Below are positions 1 to 8,995 of a stretch of DNA of 34,965 nucleotides, piece by piece. Source of the stretch: Planctomycetota bacterium. GTDB taxonomy: Bacteria; Planctomycetota; Phycisphaerae; Sedimentisphaerales; Anaerobacaceae. The position numbers and the translations under genes were made by a program. The first letter of the stretch is position 1. Each line of letters begins with the position of its first letter. The stretch lies in assembly GCA_014384025.1 (NCBI GenBank), contig JACNGQ010000216.1, positions 1-34,965 on the forward strand. Reading direction: 5' to 3'. The notes below the pieces were generated by a model. The model saw nothing but the letters and a program-made list of their open reading frames with translations. It ran no database searches and was not told where the DNA came from.

Positions 1-1
1 T

Positions 2-574
2 GATATGGGAAATATAAAAGGGATAGAGGCCCTTTTTGAGAATATCGCCGCTGAAAAAAACGGCATAGATATTCTCGTTAATTGCGCAGGTACGACCATT
101 CGCGGGCCGAGCGAAGATGTTGACCTTGAGACCTGGAACCATGTTATCGAGGTGAATCTTACGGCCACGTTCGTGATCTCTCAGGCCTTCTGCCGGAATC
201 GAAGGCTGGTTGAAAAAGGCGGCAGGATTATCAATATCGGCTCGCTTACATGTCACGGCGGAAGGCCGACAACCGCGGCGTATGCAAGCAGCAAGGGCGG
301 CCTGCTTTCACTGACGAGAACATTGGCAGTGGAGTGGGCAAAATACGATATCAACGTAAACGCCATCGGGCCCGGCTATATAGCGACAGAACTCACTGAG
401 CCGCTCTGGACTAACGACGAATTTAATAAGTGGGTCCTTTCAAAGACTCCACTCGGGCGATGGGGAAAGCCTGAAGACCTCGCGGGGACGGCTGTTATGT
501 TGGCTTCAAAAGCGGGTGATTTTATCACGGGGCAAATCATATATGTCGATGGCGGCTGGCTGGCTTTGCTATAG
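2..574 (+). CDS. SDR-family oxidoreductase (KduD / gluconate 5-dehydrogenase-like), 5' truncated
   Basis: C-terminal three quarters of a short-chain dehydrogenase/reductase, an NAD(P)-dependent cytoplasmic enzyme. The frame is open to the window edge: codon 2-4 (Asp) reads straight into the first Met at 5, and the N-terminal TGxxxGIG nucleotide-binding motif is missing. The true start therefore lies upstream, and the ATG at 5 is internal. Visible family marks are the NCAG motif, catalytic Ser (codon 242-244), the Tyr-x3-Lys pair (281-283 and 293-295), the NxxxPGY segment and a C-terminal VDGG. The sequence resembles 2-deoxy-D-gluconate 3-dehydrogenase and gluconate 5-dehydrogenase types, but SDR substrates cannot be read reliably from sequence. 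It ends 52 bp before a GH27 lipoprotein gene on the same strand, which supports a sugar-catabolic role. Confidence 0.93.
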   Translation, partial: DMGNIKGIEALFENIAAEKNGIDILVNCAGTTIRGPSEDVDLETWNHVIEVNLTATFVISQAFCRNRRLVEKGGRIINIGSLTCHGGRPTTAAYASSKGGLLSLTRTLAVEWAKYDINVNAIGPGYIATELTEPLWTNDEFNKWVLSKTPLGRWGKPEDLAGTAVMLASKAGDFITGQIIYVDGGWLALL

Positions 575-626
575 AACACTGTGCTCTTTTTAGAAAACCA
601 CAAAACATATTTTAAGGAGAAAAGCG

Positions 627-2663
627 ATGATTAGAAACCGTCAACAAAACACTGTATTAGTCTTTATCCAACTTGTAATTTGTATCGTTTTAATCGCAGG
701 TCTGTGCGGCTGCAGCTCGTTCGTCAAATCGAGTCAACCTGAGCGGACGGTTTGGCTGTCATCACTGGATCTGGAAAAGATGACGTCCGGCTGGAGCACA
801 CCTCAGAAGGACAAATCTATTCAGAGCAAGCCGCTACGAATCGGCGGCATTCAGTTCGAAAACGGCGTAGGGACACATGCCAACAGCGTTATGCATGTTG
901 ATTTGAAAGGAGCCTGCCGGAGATTCTCCGCTTATGTTGGCGTCGATGATGAAGTTGTCGGCAAAACAGGGAGCGTGCGTTTCAAGATATACGCAGATGG
1001 GAAGCGTTTATATGACAGCGGCGTTATCAAGGCCGGTGAAAAAGCACGGGAAGTCGATGTGGACCTGGCCGGCTGCAAAATAATTAAGCTGGTAGTCGAT
1101 GCAGCGGGAGACAGCACCAACAGCGACCACGCCGACTGGGCACAGGCGGCTTTCATCGTAGCAGGAAAAGATCCTGTGGCGATTGATGCGCCGGTGATAA
1201 ATGAGAAAAAGGTAATCCTTACACCCAAACCCGGCCCGCTGCCGCGTATAAACGGGCCGAAGGTCTATGGCTGCCGAGCGGGCAGCCCGTTCATTTACCG
1301 CATTCCCTGTACCGGCACAAGACCGATTAATTTCAGTGCGGAGAATCTGCCCCAGACTTTATATTTAGATTCAGATACCGGTATTATCAGAGGCACCGCT
1401 CCTGAGCAGCGAGGTGAATATGCTGTTAAACTCAAAGCCGCCAATAGCCGGGGCTCAATGCAGCAGGCTTTCACAATTGTCGTAAGCGACTCATTGGCAC
1501 TGACACCGCCGATGGGGTGGAATAGCTGGTATATTCATTATGCCCGGGTAACAGACGGGCACATGCGGAGGGCAGCCGATGCAATGATTGATTCAGGGAT
1601 GGCGGACTTCGGCTATCAGTACGTCAATATCGACGACTGCTGGATGGTTGAGCCGAACGACGAAGACCCGAAGAGGGCGGGGGAAATTCGAGACGGCGAC
1701 GGCGCTATTAATTCCAACGCATATTTTCCCGATATGAAGGCGCTGGCAGATTATATCCATTATAAAGGACTCAAGGCCGGGCTTTATACATCGCCGGGGC
1801 CGACAACCTGCCAGAGGTACACGGGCACTTATCAGCATGAGAAGATTGATGCGGAAAAGTTCGCCGAGTGGGAATTCGACTTTTTGAAATATGACTGGTG
1901 CTCGTACGGCCGGGTGGCGGACGGCGAAGGTCTCGAACGGATGCAGAAGCCTTATCGCAAGATGGGCGATATCCTCGTAAATCTCGACCGTGACATCGTC
2001 TATAATCTCTGCCAGTACGGTATGGGCGACGTATGGGAATGGGCCGGGTCGGTAGAAGGAAACTGCTGGCGGACAACGGGCGATTTAGGCCTTGCAAGAG
2101 GGGCCGAGCTGCCGGGATTTTATCACATCGGCCTTAGTAATGCACGGCATTGGGAATATGCCAAACCGGGTGAATGGAACGATCCGGATTATATCCTTAT
2201 CGGCTGGGTCGGAAATGCCCACAAGCAGGCAGTGGGGACACTGACCACCCTAACGCCCAACGAGCAGTATTCTTATATGTCGATGTGGTGCCTGATGGCG
2301 GCCCCTTTGATATTCTCAGGCGATATGGAAAAGCTCGATGAGTTTACGCTCAATATCCTTTGCAACACAGATGTCATCGAGATTAACCAGGACCCACTCG
2401 GAATCCAAGCCCCTATTATCGAAGAGACCGAGGACTACTTCATTATGGCCAAGGATTTGGAAGACGGCTCAAAGGCCCTCGGCCTGTTCAATACCGCCGA
2501 AATCCAGACTGAAATTGCAGTCTCATGGGAGGACCTCGGTATCATGGGCCCGCAGCGGGTCCGCGACCTCTGGCGCCAAAAAGATTTAGGTATTTATAAA
2601 AATCAGTTCCAAGCCAAAGTACCAAGGCATGGCGTTGTATTCGTTCGTTTGTTCCCGAAATAA
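627..2663 (+). CDS. GH27 alpha-galactosidase-like lipoprotein with N-terminal NPCBM domain
   Basis: Predicted exported glycoside hydrolase of 678 aa. Order: hydrophobic signal segment (about 10-26) ending in a Cys-rich lipobox-like LCGC, NPCBM carbohydrate-binding module (about 40-180), a putative-Ig linker domain (about 205-290), then the GH27 barrel from about residue 292, opening with PPMGWNSW and followed by NIDDCW. The expected nucleophile is Asp423 in KYDWC. Asp486 in the RTTGDLG segment fits the acid/base position, and WNDPD follows. GH27 enzymes are retaining alpha-galactosidases or alpha-N-acetylgalactosaminidases; the exact substrate is not decided here. AAGGAG at 614-619 supports the ATG at 627. 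It probably shares a transcript with the upstream SDR gene. The lipobox is atypical (Cys at -2), so lipidation is less certain than export. Confidence 0.93.
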   Translation: MIRNRQQNTVLVFIQLVICIVLIAGLCGCSSFVKSSQPERTVWLSSLDLEKMTSGWSTPQKDKSIQSKPLRIGGIQFENGVGTHANSVMHVDLKGACRRFSAYVGVDDEVVGKTGSVRFKIYADGKRLYDSGVIKAGEKAREVDVDLAGCKIIKLVVDAAGDSTNSDHADWAQAAFIVAGKDPVAIDAPVINEKKVILTPKPGPLPRINGPKVYGCRAGSPFIYRIPCTGTRPINFSAENLPQTLYLDSDTGIIRGTAPEQRGEYAVKLKAANSRGSMQQAFTIVVSDSLALTPPMGWNSWYIHYARVTDGHMRRAADAMIDSGMADFGYQYVNIDDCWMVEPNDEDPKRAGEIRDGDGAINSNAYFPDMKALADYIHYKGLKAGLYTSPGPTTCQRYTGTYQHEKIDAEKFAEWEFDFLKYDWCSYGRVADGEGLERMQKPYRKMGDILVNLDRDIVYNLCQYGMGDVWEWAGSVEGNCWRTTGDLGLARGAELPGFYHIGLSNARHWEYAKPGEWNDPDYILIGWVGNAHKQAVGTLTTLTPNEQYSYMSMWCLMAAPLIFSGDMEKLDEFTLNILCNTDVIEINQDPLGIQAPIIEETEDYFIMAKDLEDGSKALGLFNTAEIQTEIAVSWEDLGIMGPQRVRDLWRQKDLGIYKNQFQAKVPRHGVVFVRLFPK

Positions 2664-2753
2664 AAGGTATTTTCAAATGAATAGTAAATACTAAGTACCG
2701 GGTCAGCTATACACAGAGAGAGTATTTGCGGATTGAATTTGAGAGGATTAGAG

Positions 2754-4298
2754 ATGTATAGAACAATAATTCTGGCCGTGGCGTTGTCTGTCGTTATCCT
2801 GCCAGAAACACAGGCACAAACCAAAGCTGATGATAAAGCCAACACTCCAAAAATCACGATCACTAAGCTGGAAGTAAACGATAAGAACTTGAAATTGGAC
2901 TATGAAATAAGAAATAATTCTGGACAGGATATATGGATTTTATTAGGATTTGGAATTACTGATGCTAGCGTTGATGTTTTCATGGACAAAGATGAACGCA
3001 CTCTTCTCATGCGCAGACGTTTTGATGTACCATTTTCCATAGGTGGCGATATTGCCTCAGGTCGGTATGTTGTAATGCGCAACGGAGAAACACAGATAGA
3101 ATCGATTTCCCTTGTTTTACCTGTCCATCCCAAATATGAATTTGCGAGCAATCAAAAAATACAAGGCCTTGAATACGCGACACGTCTAGCTTTCGAAATC
3201 GGCTATTATATGGGAGACCTGCCTGAAATGGTTCGTCGTATCATTGAAGAAGATGAGAAAAATCCACGTAAAATACCCCCCACTGATGGATACTATCCCG
3301 ATACTGTCAGTGGTTGGTTTGGAGGTCTCGTAGGCTTTAACAAACTCAATGAACTCTTAAGGTCTCGAGATAATGAAGTCTTAATACCTTATACAGAACG
3401 GGCTTTCACAGGTGAGCGGATCTTACACGTTACAGTAGATAACCTACACATTCCATACACAGAGAAAGAAGATCGATCAGAACCCCTCCCACCTGATTTG
3501 ACTCCTTCAACACGAGTGGAGATCATGTATAAACCTTCAATGCTCGAATATTTCTTCCCATATGCTGAAGAAAAAATGCTCTTGAGTCCATCTGAAAAGA
3601 AACTTTTGCATACGGGGAAAACAATTGTTGTTGAAGATCCAAGCGATATAAAAGCACTTGCCAGTGACGTAAAAAACATGAAACGAGCTGCTGTAAATGT
3701 CTGTCAGAAAACAGTGGCCAATGTAACCTGCTATAAGAATGATGATATAATATTATCCTTCCCGATATACAATAATTATTACGTTGTAGCTAAAGGAAAC
3801 TACAAGTTTAGGAATCCAAATGAGTTTAGAAGTCTGAGTTTGATTACACCATATATATATCAGATTGACTTGCGAGTGAAGTGTGCAGCTAATCTAAAAC
3901 ATCTCTGGAACCGCTTTCGTTTGTATAGGAAAGTCACAAAGTCTGGCTTTTTAAGGAGGCGCAAGAATTTATATCCGGTGCCTAAGAAATGGTGTGATTC
4001 TATATTAGGAATTTATCGTGTAACAAAAAAGAGTGACCAGTATTTCTCGAAGCAATACAAATGCCCTGGCTCGGACCATGGCAAATGCCATTATGCGATG
4101 AATCCTAATTGTAAAGTGGATTCTCCATCGGATATGGTGCTTTTGTTCGAGACTAAAGCTGGTTGGAATCAGCACGGCGGGTCGGAGCTGTTTACTTTCG
4201 ATAATCATGAGCCAAAGGGCGGCTGCGTTCTCTTAAACGATGGCACTGTAAAATTCATTCGCACAAAGGAAGAAATCCAGCAGCTAAGATGGAAATAG
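2754..4298 (+). CDS. Secreted protein of unknown function with H-X9-DG-like C-terminal tail
   Basis: I do not recognise the bulk of this 514-aa protein. The ATG at 2754 is chosen over an in-frame TTG at 2733 because GAGAGG (2741-2746) sits at the right distance and the protein then begins with a clean signal peptide (YRTIILAVALSVVIL, probable cut after QAQ). Residues about 25-370 match nothing I can name. The last 100 or so residues look like the tail common in Planctomycetota: a KCP...CHYAMNPN segment, a Trp/Gly-rich LLFETKAGWNQHGG stretch, and NHEPKGGCVLLNDG. That last piece is close to the H-X9-DG motif but has ten residues between His and Asp-Gly. The gene is visibly more AT-rich than the GH27 gene before it and the fusion gene after it, so acquisition or domain shuffling is possible. 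Confidence 0.85.
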   Translation: MYRTIILAVALSVVILPETQAQTKADDKANTPKITITKLEVNDKNLKLDYEIRNNSGQDIWILLGFGITDASVDVFMDKDERTLLMRRRFDVPFSIGGDIASGRYVVMRNGETQIESISLVLPVHPKYEFASNQKIQGLEYATRLAFEIGYYMGDLPEMVRRIIEEDEKNPRKIPPTDGYYPDTVSGWFGGLVGFNKLNELLRSRDNEVLIPYTERAFTGERILHVTVDNLHIPYTEKEDRSEPLPPDLTPSTRVEIMYKPSMLEYFFPYAEEKMLLSPSEKKLLHTGKTIVVEDPSDIKALASDVKNMKRAAVNVCQKTVANVTCYKNDDIILSFPIYNNYYVVAKGNYKFRNPNEFRSLSLITPYIYQIDLRVKCAANLKHLWNRFRLYRKVTKSGFLRRRKNLYPVPKKWCDSILGIYRVTKKSDQYFSKQYKCPGSDHGKCHYAMNPNCKVDSPSDMVLLFETKAGWNQHGGSELFTFDNHEPKGGCVLLNDGTVKFIRTKEEIQQLRWK

Positions 4299-4370
4299 GC
4301 GGAAACGCGGTTACATTTAATTTAAAAGTTGTAATTCTACAATTGATGCGGAGTTTAGTATTTCAATCAT

Positions 4371-4400
4371 CCTGGATTCCTGCTTTCGCAGGAATGACAT
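4371..4400. repeat. REP-like palindrome, GTCAT-tailed, copy 1
   Basis: Perfect hairpin with arms ATTCCTGC (4376-4383) and GCAGGAAT (4388-4395) around a TTTC loop, followed by GACAT. Read on the minus strand it begins GTCATTCCTGC with a GAAA loop. The arrangement resembles short palindromic intergenic repeats that are scattered through many bacterial genomes. A structurally matching but sequence-diverged element lies at 24559-24583. Confidence 0.6.
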
Positions 4401-4540
4401 TCATCTGACCAATAGTTACAAATCATATTCAAGTGTGTAATAAGGTTGTATTTTGGTCGATTCTTTGATAACATATTACGAAGTAATTTAGAGGCTGTTT
4501 CGAAACATAAATTTCGAGCGAATTGAGAAAATTTTATTGT

Positions 4541-4612
4541 AACCAGATTTCTCCACTTCGCCCCCGCTCTTGCTATCGCAAGAAAACGCGGGGGCTTCGG
4601 TCGAAATGACAG
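4541..4612. repeat. Nested-hairpin intergenic repeat
   Basis: Compound palindrome. The outer GC-rich arms GCCCCCGC (4560-4567) and GCGGGGGC (4588-4595) pair perfectly. Inside them TCTTGC (4568-4573) pairs with GCAAGA (4578-4583) around a TATC loop. The flanks carry ATTTCTCC on the left and GTCGAAATGAC on the right, which pair weakly. No T-run follows, so it looks more like a dispersed repeat than a terminator. It lies just upstream of the ribosome-binding site of the isochorismatase-ThuA gene. Confidence 0.6.
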
Positions 4613-4663
4613 ACGGTCTTTTTATCGAGCAGATACACTACTGAAGTTGAAGGAGGCATTTTT

Positions 4664-6271
4664 ATGAAGAGGCATCGATTTGTGAAATTCACTTTTGTTT
4701 GCGTGCTATTATCAGGTTTATTAGTTTGCTTATATCCGGTAATGCAGGCTGAGGGTGCGCGCGGGTCAGAGAAGAAGCTGGTATTCGATGCACGGGCCCG
4801 CGAGGCAGTATCGGATGGGACGGGTCGATTCAGGGTGGTGCGAAAGAAGATGGAATGGGAGCCTGAGCAGACGGCTATTATTATCTGCGATATGTGGGAC
4901 CAGCACTGGTGCAAGGGGGCGACGAGCAGGGTCGGGGAGCTTGCTCCGCGGATGAACAGGATTGTTCGCAGGGCGCGTAATCAAGATATGCTGATAATTC
5001 ACGCACCGAGCGGGACGGTCGATTTTTACGAGAACCATCCGGCGCGTAAACGAGCACAGGCAGCACCAAAGGCGGCGAACCTGCCCGGCGATATAAGTAA
5101 ATGGCGTAACTGGATTGATGACAATGAAGAGACGTTGGGATACCCCATCGACCATTCGGACGGGGGCTGTGATTGTGAGCCGCAGTGCAAGCAGCGTACG
5201 GCATGGAGCAAGCAGGTAGGAGCAATCGAGATTAGCAATCAGGACGCTATAAGCGATTCGGGCGTGGAAATATGGAACCTGTTAGAGCAGCGGGGTATCG
5301 AGAACGTTATCATTATGGGTGTGCATACCAATATGTGCGTGCTCGGGCGGCCGTTCGGGCTGCGGAATATGGCGAGGTACGGCAAGAACGTTGTGCTGAT
5401 GCGCGATATGACTGATACGATGTACAACTCGCGGATGCGGCCATTTGTTAATCACTTTACGGGGACGGACCTTGTTGTCGAGCATATTGAAAAGTATGTG
5501 TGCCCGACCATTACTTCGACGGTGATAACGGGGCGGCCTGCGTTTTGTTTTAAGAATGACAAGCGGCCGCGAGTGGTTTTTATTGCGGCTGAAAGTGAAT
5601 ATGGATCTGCGGAGACGCTTCCGGAATTTGCCAATGAGCTTAAGACAAAATACGGGCTGTACTGCGAGGTGCTACAGGGCAGCACAGATAAAGATGACCC
5701 CGGGCGACACTACGTTCCGGGTATGGAGGCGCTGAGTAATGCGGATTTAGCGGTGCTGTTCGCACGGCGCAGGGCGCTGCCTGCCGAGCAGATGAAGTAT
5801 TTTCGTGACTATATGGAAAGCGGCAGGCCGCTAATAGGATTGCGGACGGCCAGTCACTCGTTCGATACCCGCGGCAATGCGCCGGCAGGTTACGCCGAAT
5901 GGGCAAAGCTCGACCCGGAGGTATTAGGGGGGAATTATCACGGCCATCACGGCAACGGACCGAAATGCACTGTTACGCCGGCGGCCAAGGCCAAAAATCA
6001 TCCGATACTGGCCGGCGTGGAACTGCCGATTACAAGCGATGGCTCGCTTTATGAGGTACGCCCGCTGGAAGAATCAACGACAAGGCTGCTGATTGGCACG
6101 ATTCCCGATAAGGAACCTGAGCCGGTGGCATGGACCAACATTTACAAAAGGTCACGAGTTTTTTATTCATCATTGGGACATCCGGACGACTTTAAGAATG
6201 CGGAGTTTCGCAAGATGCTTATCAACGCGGTGTTCTGGGCGATGGACAAGCCGGTTCCCGAACCGAAATAA
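4664..6271 (+). CDS. Secreted fusion: isochorismatase-like cysteine hydrolase plus ThuA-like domain
   Basis: Two-domain exported protein of 535 aa. AAGGAGG at 4650-4656 fixes the ATG. Residues about 7-30 form a signal peptide. Residues about 65-275 are an isochorismatase-superfamily hydrolase: the early acidic residue is Asp76 in the ICDMWD strand and the nucleophile is Cys225 in GVHTNMCVLGRP. In this superfamily Asp, Lys and Cys form the catalytic triad, acting on amides or vinyl ethers. Residues about 302-530 look like a ThuA/glutamine-amidotransferase-like fold (VVFIAAESEYG, RPLIGLRTASHSF, GNYHGHHGNGP). Each domain is common alone in Planctomycetota. The substrate is unknown, and the fusion suggests the two act on one extracytoplasmic substrate. 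No partner gene is adjacent. Confidence 0.9.
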   Translation: MKRHRFVKFTFVCVLLSGLLVCLYPVMQAEGARGSEKKLVFDARAREAVSDGTGRFRVVRKKMEWEPEQTAIIICDMWDQHWCKGATSRVGELAPRMNRIVRRARNQDMLIIHAPSGTVDFYENHPARKRAQAAPKAANLPGDISKWRNWIDDNEETLGYPIDHSDGGCDCEPQCKQRTAWSKQVGAIEISNQDAISDSGVEIWNLLEQRGIENVIIMGVHTNMCVLGRPFGLRNMARYGKNVVLMRDMTDTMYNSRMRPFVNHFTGTDLVVEHIEKYVCPTITSTVITGRPAFCFKNDKRPRVVFIAAESEYGSAETLPEFANELKTKYGLYCEVLQGSTDKDDPGRHYVPGMEALSNADLAVLFARRRALPAEQMKYFRDYMESGRPLIGLRTASHSFDTRGNAPAGYAEWAKLDPEVLGGNYHGHHGNGPKCTVTPAAKAKNHPILAGVELPITSDGSLYEVRPLEESTTRLLIGTIPDKEPEPVAWTNIYKRSRVFYSSLGHPDDFKNAEFRKMLINAVFWAMDKPVPEPK

Positions 6272-6413
6272 ATCACCAGCGGATTTATAAGTCATATCGA
6301 TTTGCCGGGGGAAAATGGCGGCAGGTCGGCTATTAATGTAAGCGGAGGCTCCCTTCCCGATACACAGCATTGGAAAAGCCATATTTTTCCATAAAAATTA
6401 CTTCATTATTTGT

Positions 6414-6438
6414 CAACCGATAAGCTACGATAGCCGTT
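6414..6438 (+). promoter_or_regulatory. Candidate ECF-type promoter upstream of the sigma gene
   Basis: CAACC (6414-6418), a 16-bp gap, then CGTT (6435-6438). This is the spacing and base pattern expected of an ECF sigma promoter (AAC-type -35, CGT-type -10). It lies just before the ECF sigma gene at 6460, so autoregulation would be natural. A single match of this length is weak evidence. Confidence 0.3.
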
Positions 6439-6459
6439 TATACAGATAGCTGGAGTAAT

Positions 6460-7050
6460 ATGGCCTCAATGGAAAGCACCGATAAAAGTTTGGTTGAAGC
6501 CCATTGTAAGGGCGACCCGAAGGCGTTTGGTGAGCTTGTACGCCGATACGGGGACGGTTTGCTGGGATATTTAACGCGAATGAGCAGGAATCGCCATGAA
6601 GCTGAGGACCTTTTTCAGGAGACCTTTAAGCGTGTACATGAAAAAGCCCATACATTTCGAGGCAGTCAATTTAAGAGCTGGCTTTTTACGATTGCGACAA
6701 ATGCGGCTATCGATGGTATGCGGAGGGGCAAAGGGATACGAATGTTATCGCTGAATCAGAAATTCGATTGCAATGACGCCGACAGCGAAGAGCTGAGCAG
6801 CGTTGCGCTGGCGGACGATTCGTATGAGCCATCGCAGGAGGCGGCGAAGGCCGAGCAGGTCCAGCAGGTGAGAGAGGCCGTGATGTCACTGCCTTCGAGG
6901 CAGCGGGCAACGCTTGTGCTGGCCTATTATCAGCAGCTTAGTTACCCGGAAGTGGCGAAGGTTTTAGGCTGCTCCGTCGGCACGGTGAAAACACAAATGT
7001 TCAGGGCACTGAAGACCTTAGGGCAAAAATTACCTGATGTTCAGGGGTAG
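6460..7050 (+). CDS. ECF (RpoE-type) RNA polymerase sigma factor
   Basis: Group IV sigma-70 family protein of 196 aa, the usual length for the class. Region 2 covers about residues 24-90 (YGDGLLGYLTRM, AEDLFQETF, SWLFTIATNAAID) and region 4 covers about 140-190 (LPSRQRATLVL, YPEVAKVLGCSVGTVKTQM, a helix-turn-helix). The middle linker is acidic. GGAG at 6452-6455 lies close to the ATG; a second ATG at 6469 is possible. Its stop is 4 bp before the ATG of the zinc-finger anti-sigma gene, the classic sigma/anti-sigma layout, and four more genes follow on the same strand. The role inferred is envelope-responsive control of its own operon. Confidence 0.95.
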   Translation: MASMESTDKSLVEAHCKGDPKAFGELVRRYGDGLLGYLTRMSRNRHEAEDLFQETFKRVHEKAHTFRGSQFKSWLFTIATNAAIDGMRRGKGIRMLSLNQKFDCNDADSEELSSVALADDSYEPSQEAAKAEQVQQVREAVMSLPSRQRATLVLAYYQQLSYPEVAKVLGCSVGTVKTQMFRALKTLGQKLPDVQG

Positions 7051-7054
7051 TAAA

Positions 7055-8968
7055 ATGAAACATCATCTTACAGAAAAAGAGCTTATCGAATACCAGTTCA
7101 AACTGGCCTCGGATGCACAGATGAAGGAGGCGGCCGAACATCTGGAAGGCTGCGGCCAATGCCGGGGGAATCTGGAGAAACTGCAGCGTAAATATGCGGC
7201 TTTGGATTTGCTGGGTGAGAAGGCAGAGATTTCCGAGGATTTGATTACACGTGTTACCGAGCAGGTGAGAAGACCTGTAGTGAAAACAATTGCCTGGTTT
7301 AAGAAGCCTTTGTGGATGAGTTCGGCAGCGGCTGTGCTGGTAGTAGGATTGGTGCTGGTTGCTAATCAGATGGGCAAGGATGGGACAAAGCAACGGGAAA
7401 TTGCTCAAGAGCCGATGCCAACGGTGGATAAAATGGAACTACGAAGCGGCCAGTCAATTGCACCGATGACGGAAATGGAAGTAGCAAGCAAGCCGGAGAG
7501 TACACAGGCCAGGGCTTTGCAAAAAAATGATATGTCAAGGAAGGCAACACTTGCGATGGCGCCTAAGGAGAAGGCTGATACGTATGTTGCGATGGATAAA
7601 GCTTCGGATGATGCGATATCCGAGCAGCCGCCCTTTGCACCGGCAAGTGCGATAGAATTAGTTACTCTGCCGAGGCGGGACAAGGTGCAGCTTACGATTT
7701 ACAATTCCGCTGATATGACGTTGGTGCGGGAGAGGCGGAATTTGACTATGAAGAGGGGGTGGAACTGGCTGCAGTTTATGTGGGCCAATACATTGATTGA
7801 TCCGACGTCGTTGTCACTTGAGCCGCTGGCAGAGGCGGATAAAATTAATATTGAACAGTTGGTGTTTCCAGCGAGGCTGCGGGAGCTTGGCCGCTGGCTC
7901 ATCCATTCAGAAGTCAGCGGCCAGGTACCGTTCGAGATAACGTATTTCACGAGCGGTATTTCCTGGCGGGCGTTTTATATGGGAACTCTCGCAGAAGATG
8001 AAAAGACGATGCAACTGCAGGGCTACGTGCGAGTGGCCAATAACAGCGGGGAGGATTATGAGGAGGCCCAGACCCGGCTGATTGTCGGTAATGTTCATAT
8101 TCTCGATGAGATAGCCGAATTGGCCAAACGCCAGTATCCTTATAACAGGCCCATCAGCTTAGGCGAGGCGGGCGGCATGGGCGGCGGTATGATGGTTGGG
8201 GGAATGCTAAAAGGGCAAGAGTTGGATGGAGATCGCTATTTATATGACGTCGCTGCCGATAGTTTTGGCGCTGCTTTCAGCGATAAATTAGGCCGCAAGG
8301 AAATCAGGAAAGAAGGGCTCAGTGAGTATTTTCTTTATTCGATTGAGGGGACCGAGACCATACCGAACCAGTGGGGCAAGAGGCTGCTGTCTTTCGATGT
8401 GAAGGATATTGAAGTCGAGAGCTTGTATAAATACGACGAGGAGCGATGGGGTAATCAGACAATAAGATTCGTTAAGTTTGCAAACGATGAAGAGCATAAC
8501 CTGGGCGAAACGCCGATTCCGAACGGGGACGTAAAACTTTACGGCAAGGCGGACAGTGAAGGCCTTTTATCATACGTTGGTGGGACGAATATCAAGTATA
8601 TTCCGGTCGATGAGGAAGTTGAGCTGAATCTTGGCCCAGCCAGATTGGTCAAAGTTGAGCCGAAACTGATGGATTTCAGGACCGATAATTATATGTTCGA
8701 CAGGAGGGGCAACGTAGCCGGCTGGGACGAGATACGAACGTGGAAAATCGAGATTATCAATACCCGTGAACTGCCGATAGAAATCGAGATTACGCGCGGC
8801 TTTGGGACGGTGTACTGGATCATCGAGTCCGATACTGCTTATGAAAAACATGATGCCACGCATGCTCGCTTTAACTTAAAACCTGAACCCAAAAGCAGGC
8901 AGGCGCTTGAATACACGGTAACGACGTATCACGGTATGCGGGAAAATACATTAACTGGAAATAATTGA
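7055..8968 (+). CDS. Membrane anti-sigma factor: ZAS zinc finger, TM helix, external DUF4139-like domain
   Basis: A 637-aa single-pass protein. The start is set at the ATG 7055, just after the sigma stop, because residues 1-40 then make a normal ZAS anti-sigma domain with His29-x3-Cys33-x2-Cys36. One membrane helix follows at about 87-107 (SSAAAVLVVGLVLVANQ), then a low-complexity Met/Ala/Lys-rich linker to about 200. The C-terminal 435 residues match the two secreted proteins encoded downstream and look like DUF4139, including GETPIPNG and KYIPVDEEVELNLG. A Gly/Met-rich insert splits this region (about 8150-8280). Inference: the cytoplasmic part holds the sigma factor and the external domain senses an envelope signal. 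Calling it simply a DUF4139 protein would miss the anti-sigma end. Confidence 0.88.
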   Translation: MKHHLTEKELIEYQFKLASDAQMKEAAEHLEGCGQCRGNLEKLQRKYAALDLLGEKAEISEDLITRVTEQVRRPVVKTIAWFKKPLWMSSAAAVLVVGLVLVANQMGKDGTKQREIAQEPMPTVDKMELRSGQSIAPMTEMEVASKPESTQARALQKNDMSRKATLAMAPKEKADTYVAMDKASDDAISEQPPFAPASAIELVTLPRRDKVQLTIYNSADMTLVRERRNLTMKRGWNWLQFMWANTLIDPTSLSLEPLAEADKINIEQLVFPARLRELGRWLIHSEVSGQVPFEITYFTSGISWRAFYMGTLAEDEKTMQLQGYVRVANNSGEDYEEAQTRLIVGNVHILDEIAELAKRQYPYNRPISLGEAGGMGGGMMVGGMLKGQELDGDRYLYDVAADSFGAAFSDKLGRKEIRKEGLSEYFLYSIEGTETIPNQWGKRLLSFDVKDIEVESLYKYDEERWGNQTIRFVKFANDEEHNLGETPIPNGDVKLYGKADSEGLLSYVGGTNIKYIPVDEEVELNLGPARLVKVEPKLMDFRTDNYMFDRRGNVAGWDEIRTWKIEIINTRELPIEIEITRGFGTVYWIIESDTAYEKHDATHARFNLKPEPKSRQALEYTVTTYHGMRENTLTGNN

Positions 8969-8995
8969 AAAATTAAAATTTTAGGAGATTGAATT

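Larger units (their letters stand above)
4299..4663. other. Non-coding interval with two palindromic repeats
   Basis: No credible gene is seen in these 365 bases. The interval holds two separate palindromic repeat elements (about 4371-4400 and 4541-4612) and the AAGGAGG ribosome-binding site (4650-4656) of the next gene. I could not pick out a convincing promoter or a T-tailed terminator. Confidence 0.7.

Noticed and set aside
7037-7054. Upstream ATG for the anti-sigma gene, overlapping the sigma gene
   Set aside because: It adds six residues with no family match; the ATG at 7055 has better spacing to GGGG and starts the ZAS domain normally.
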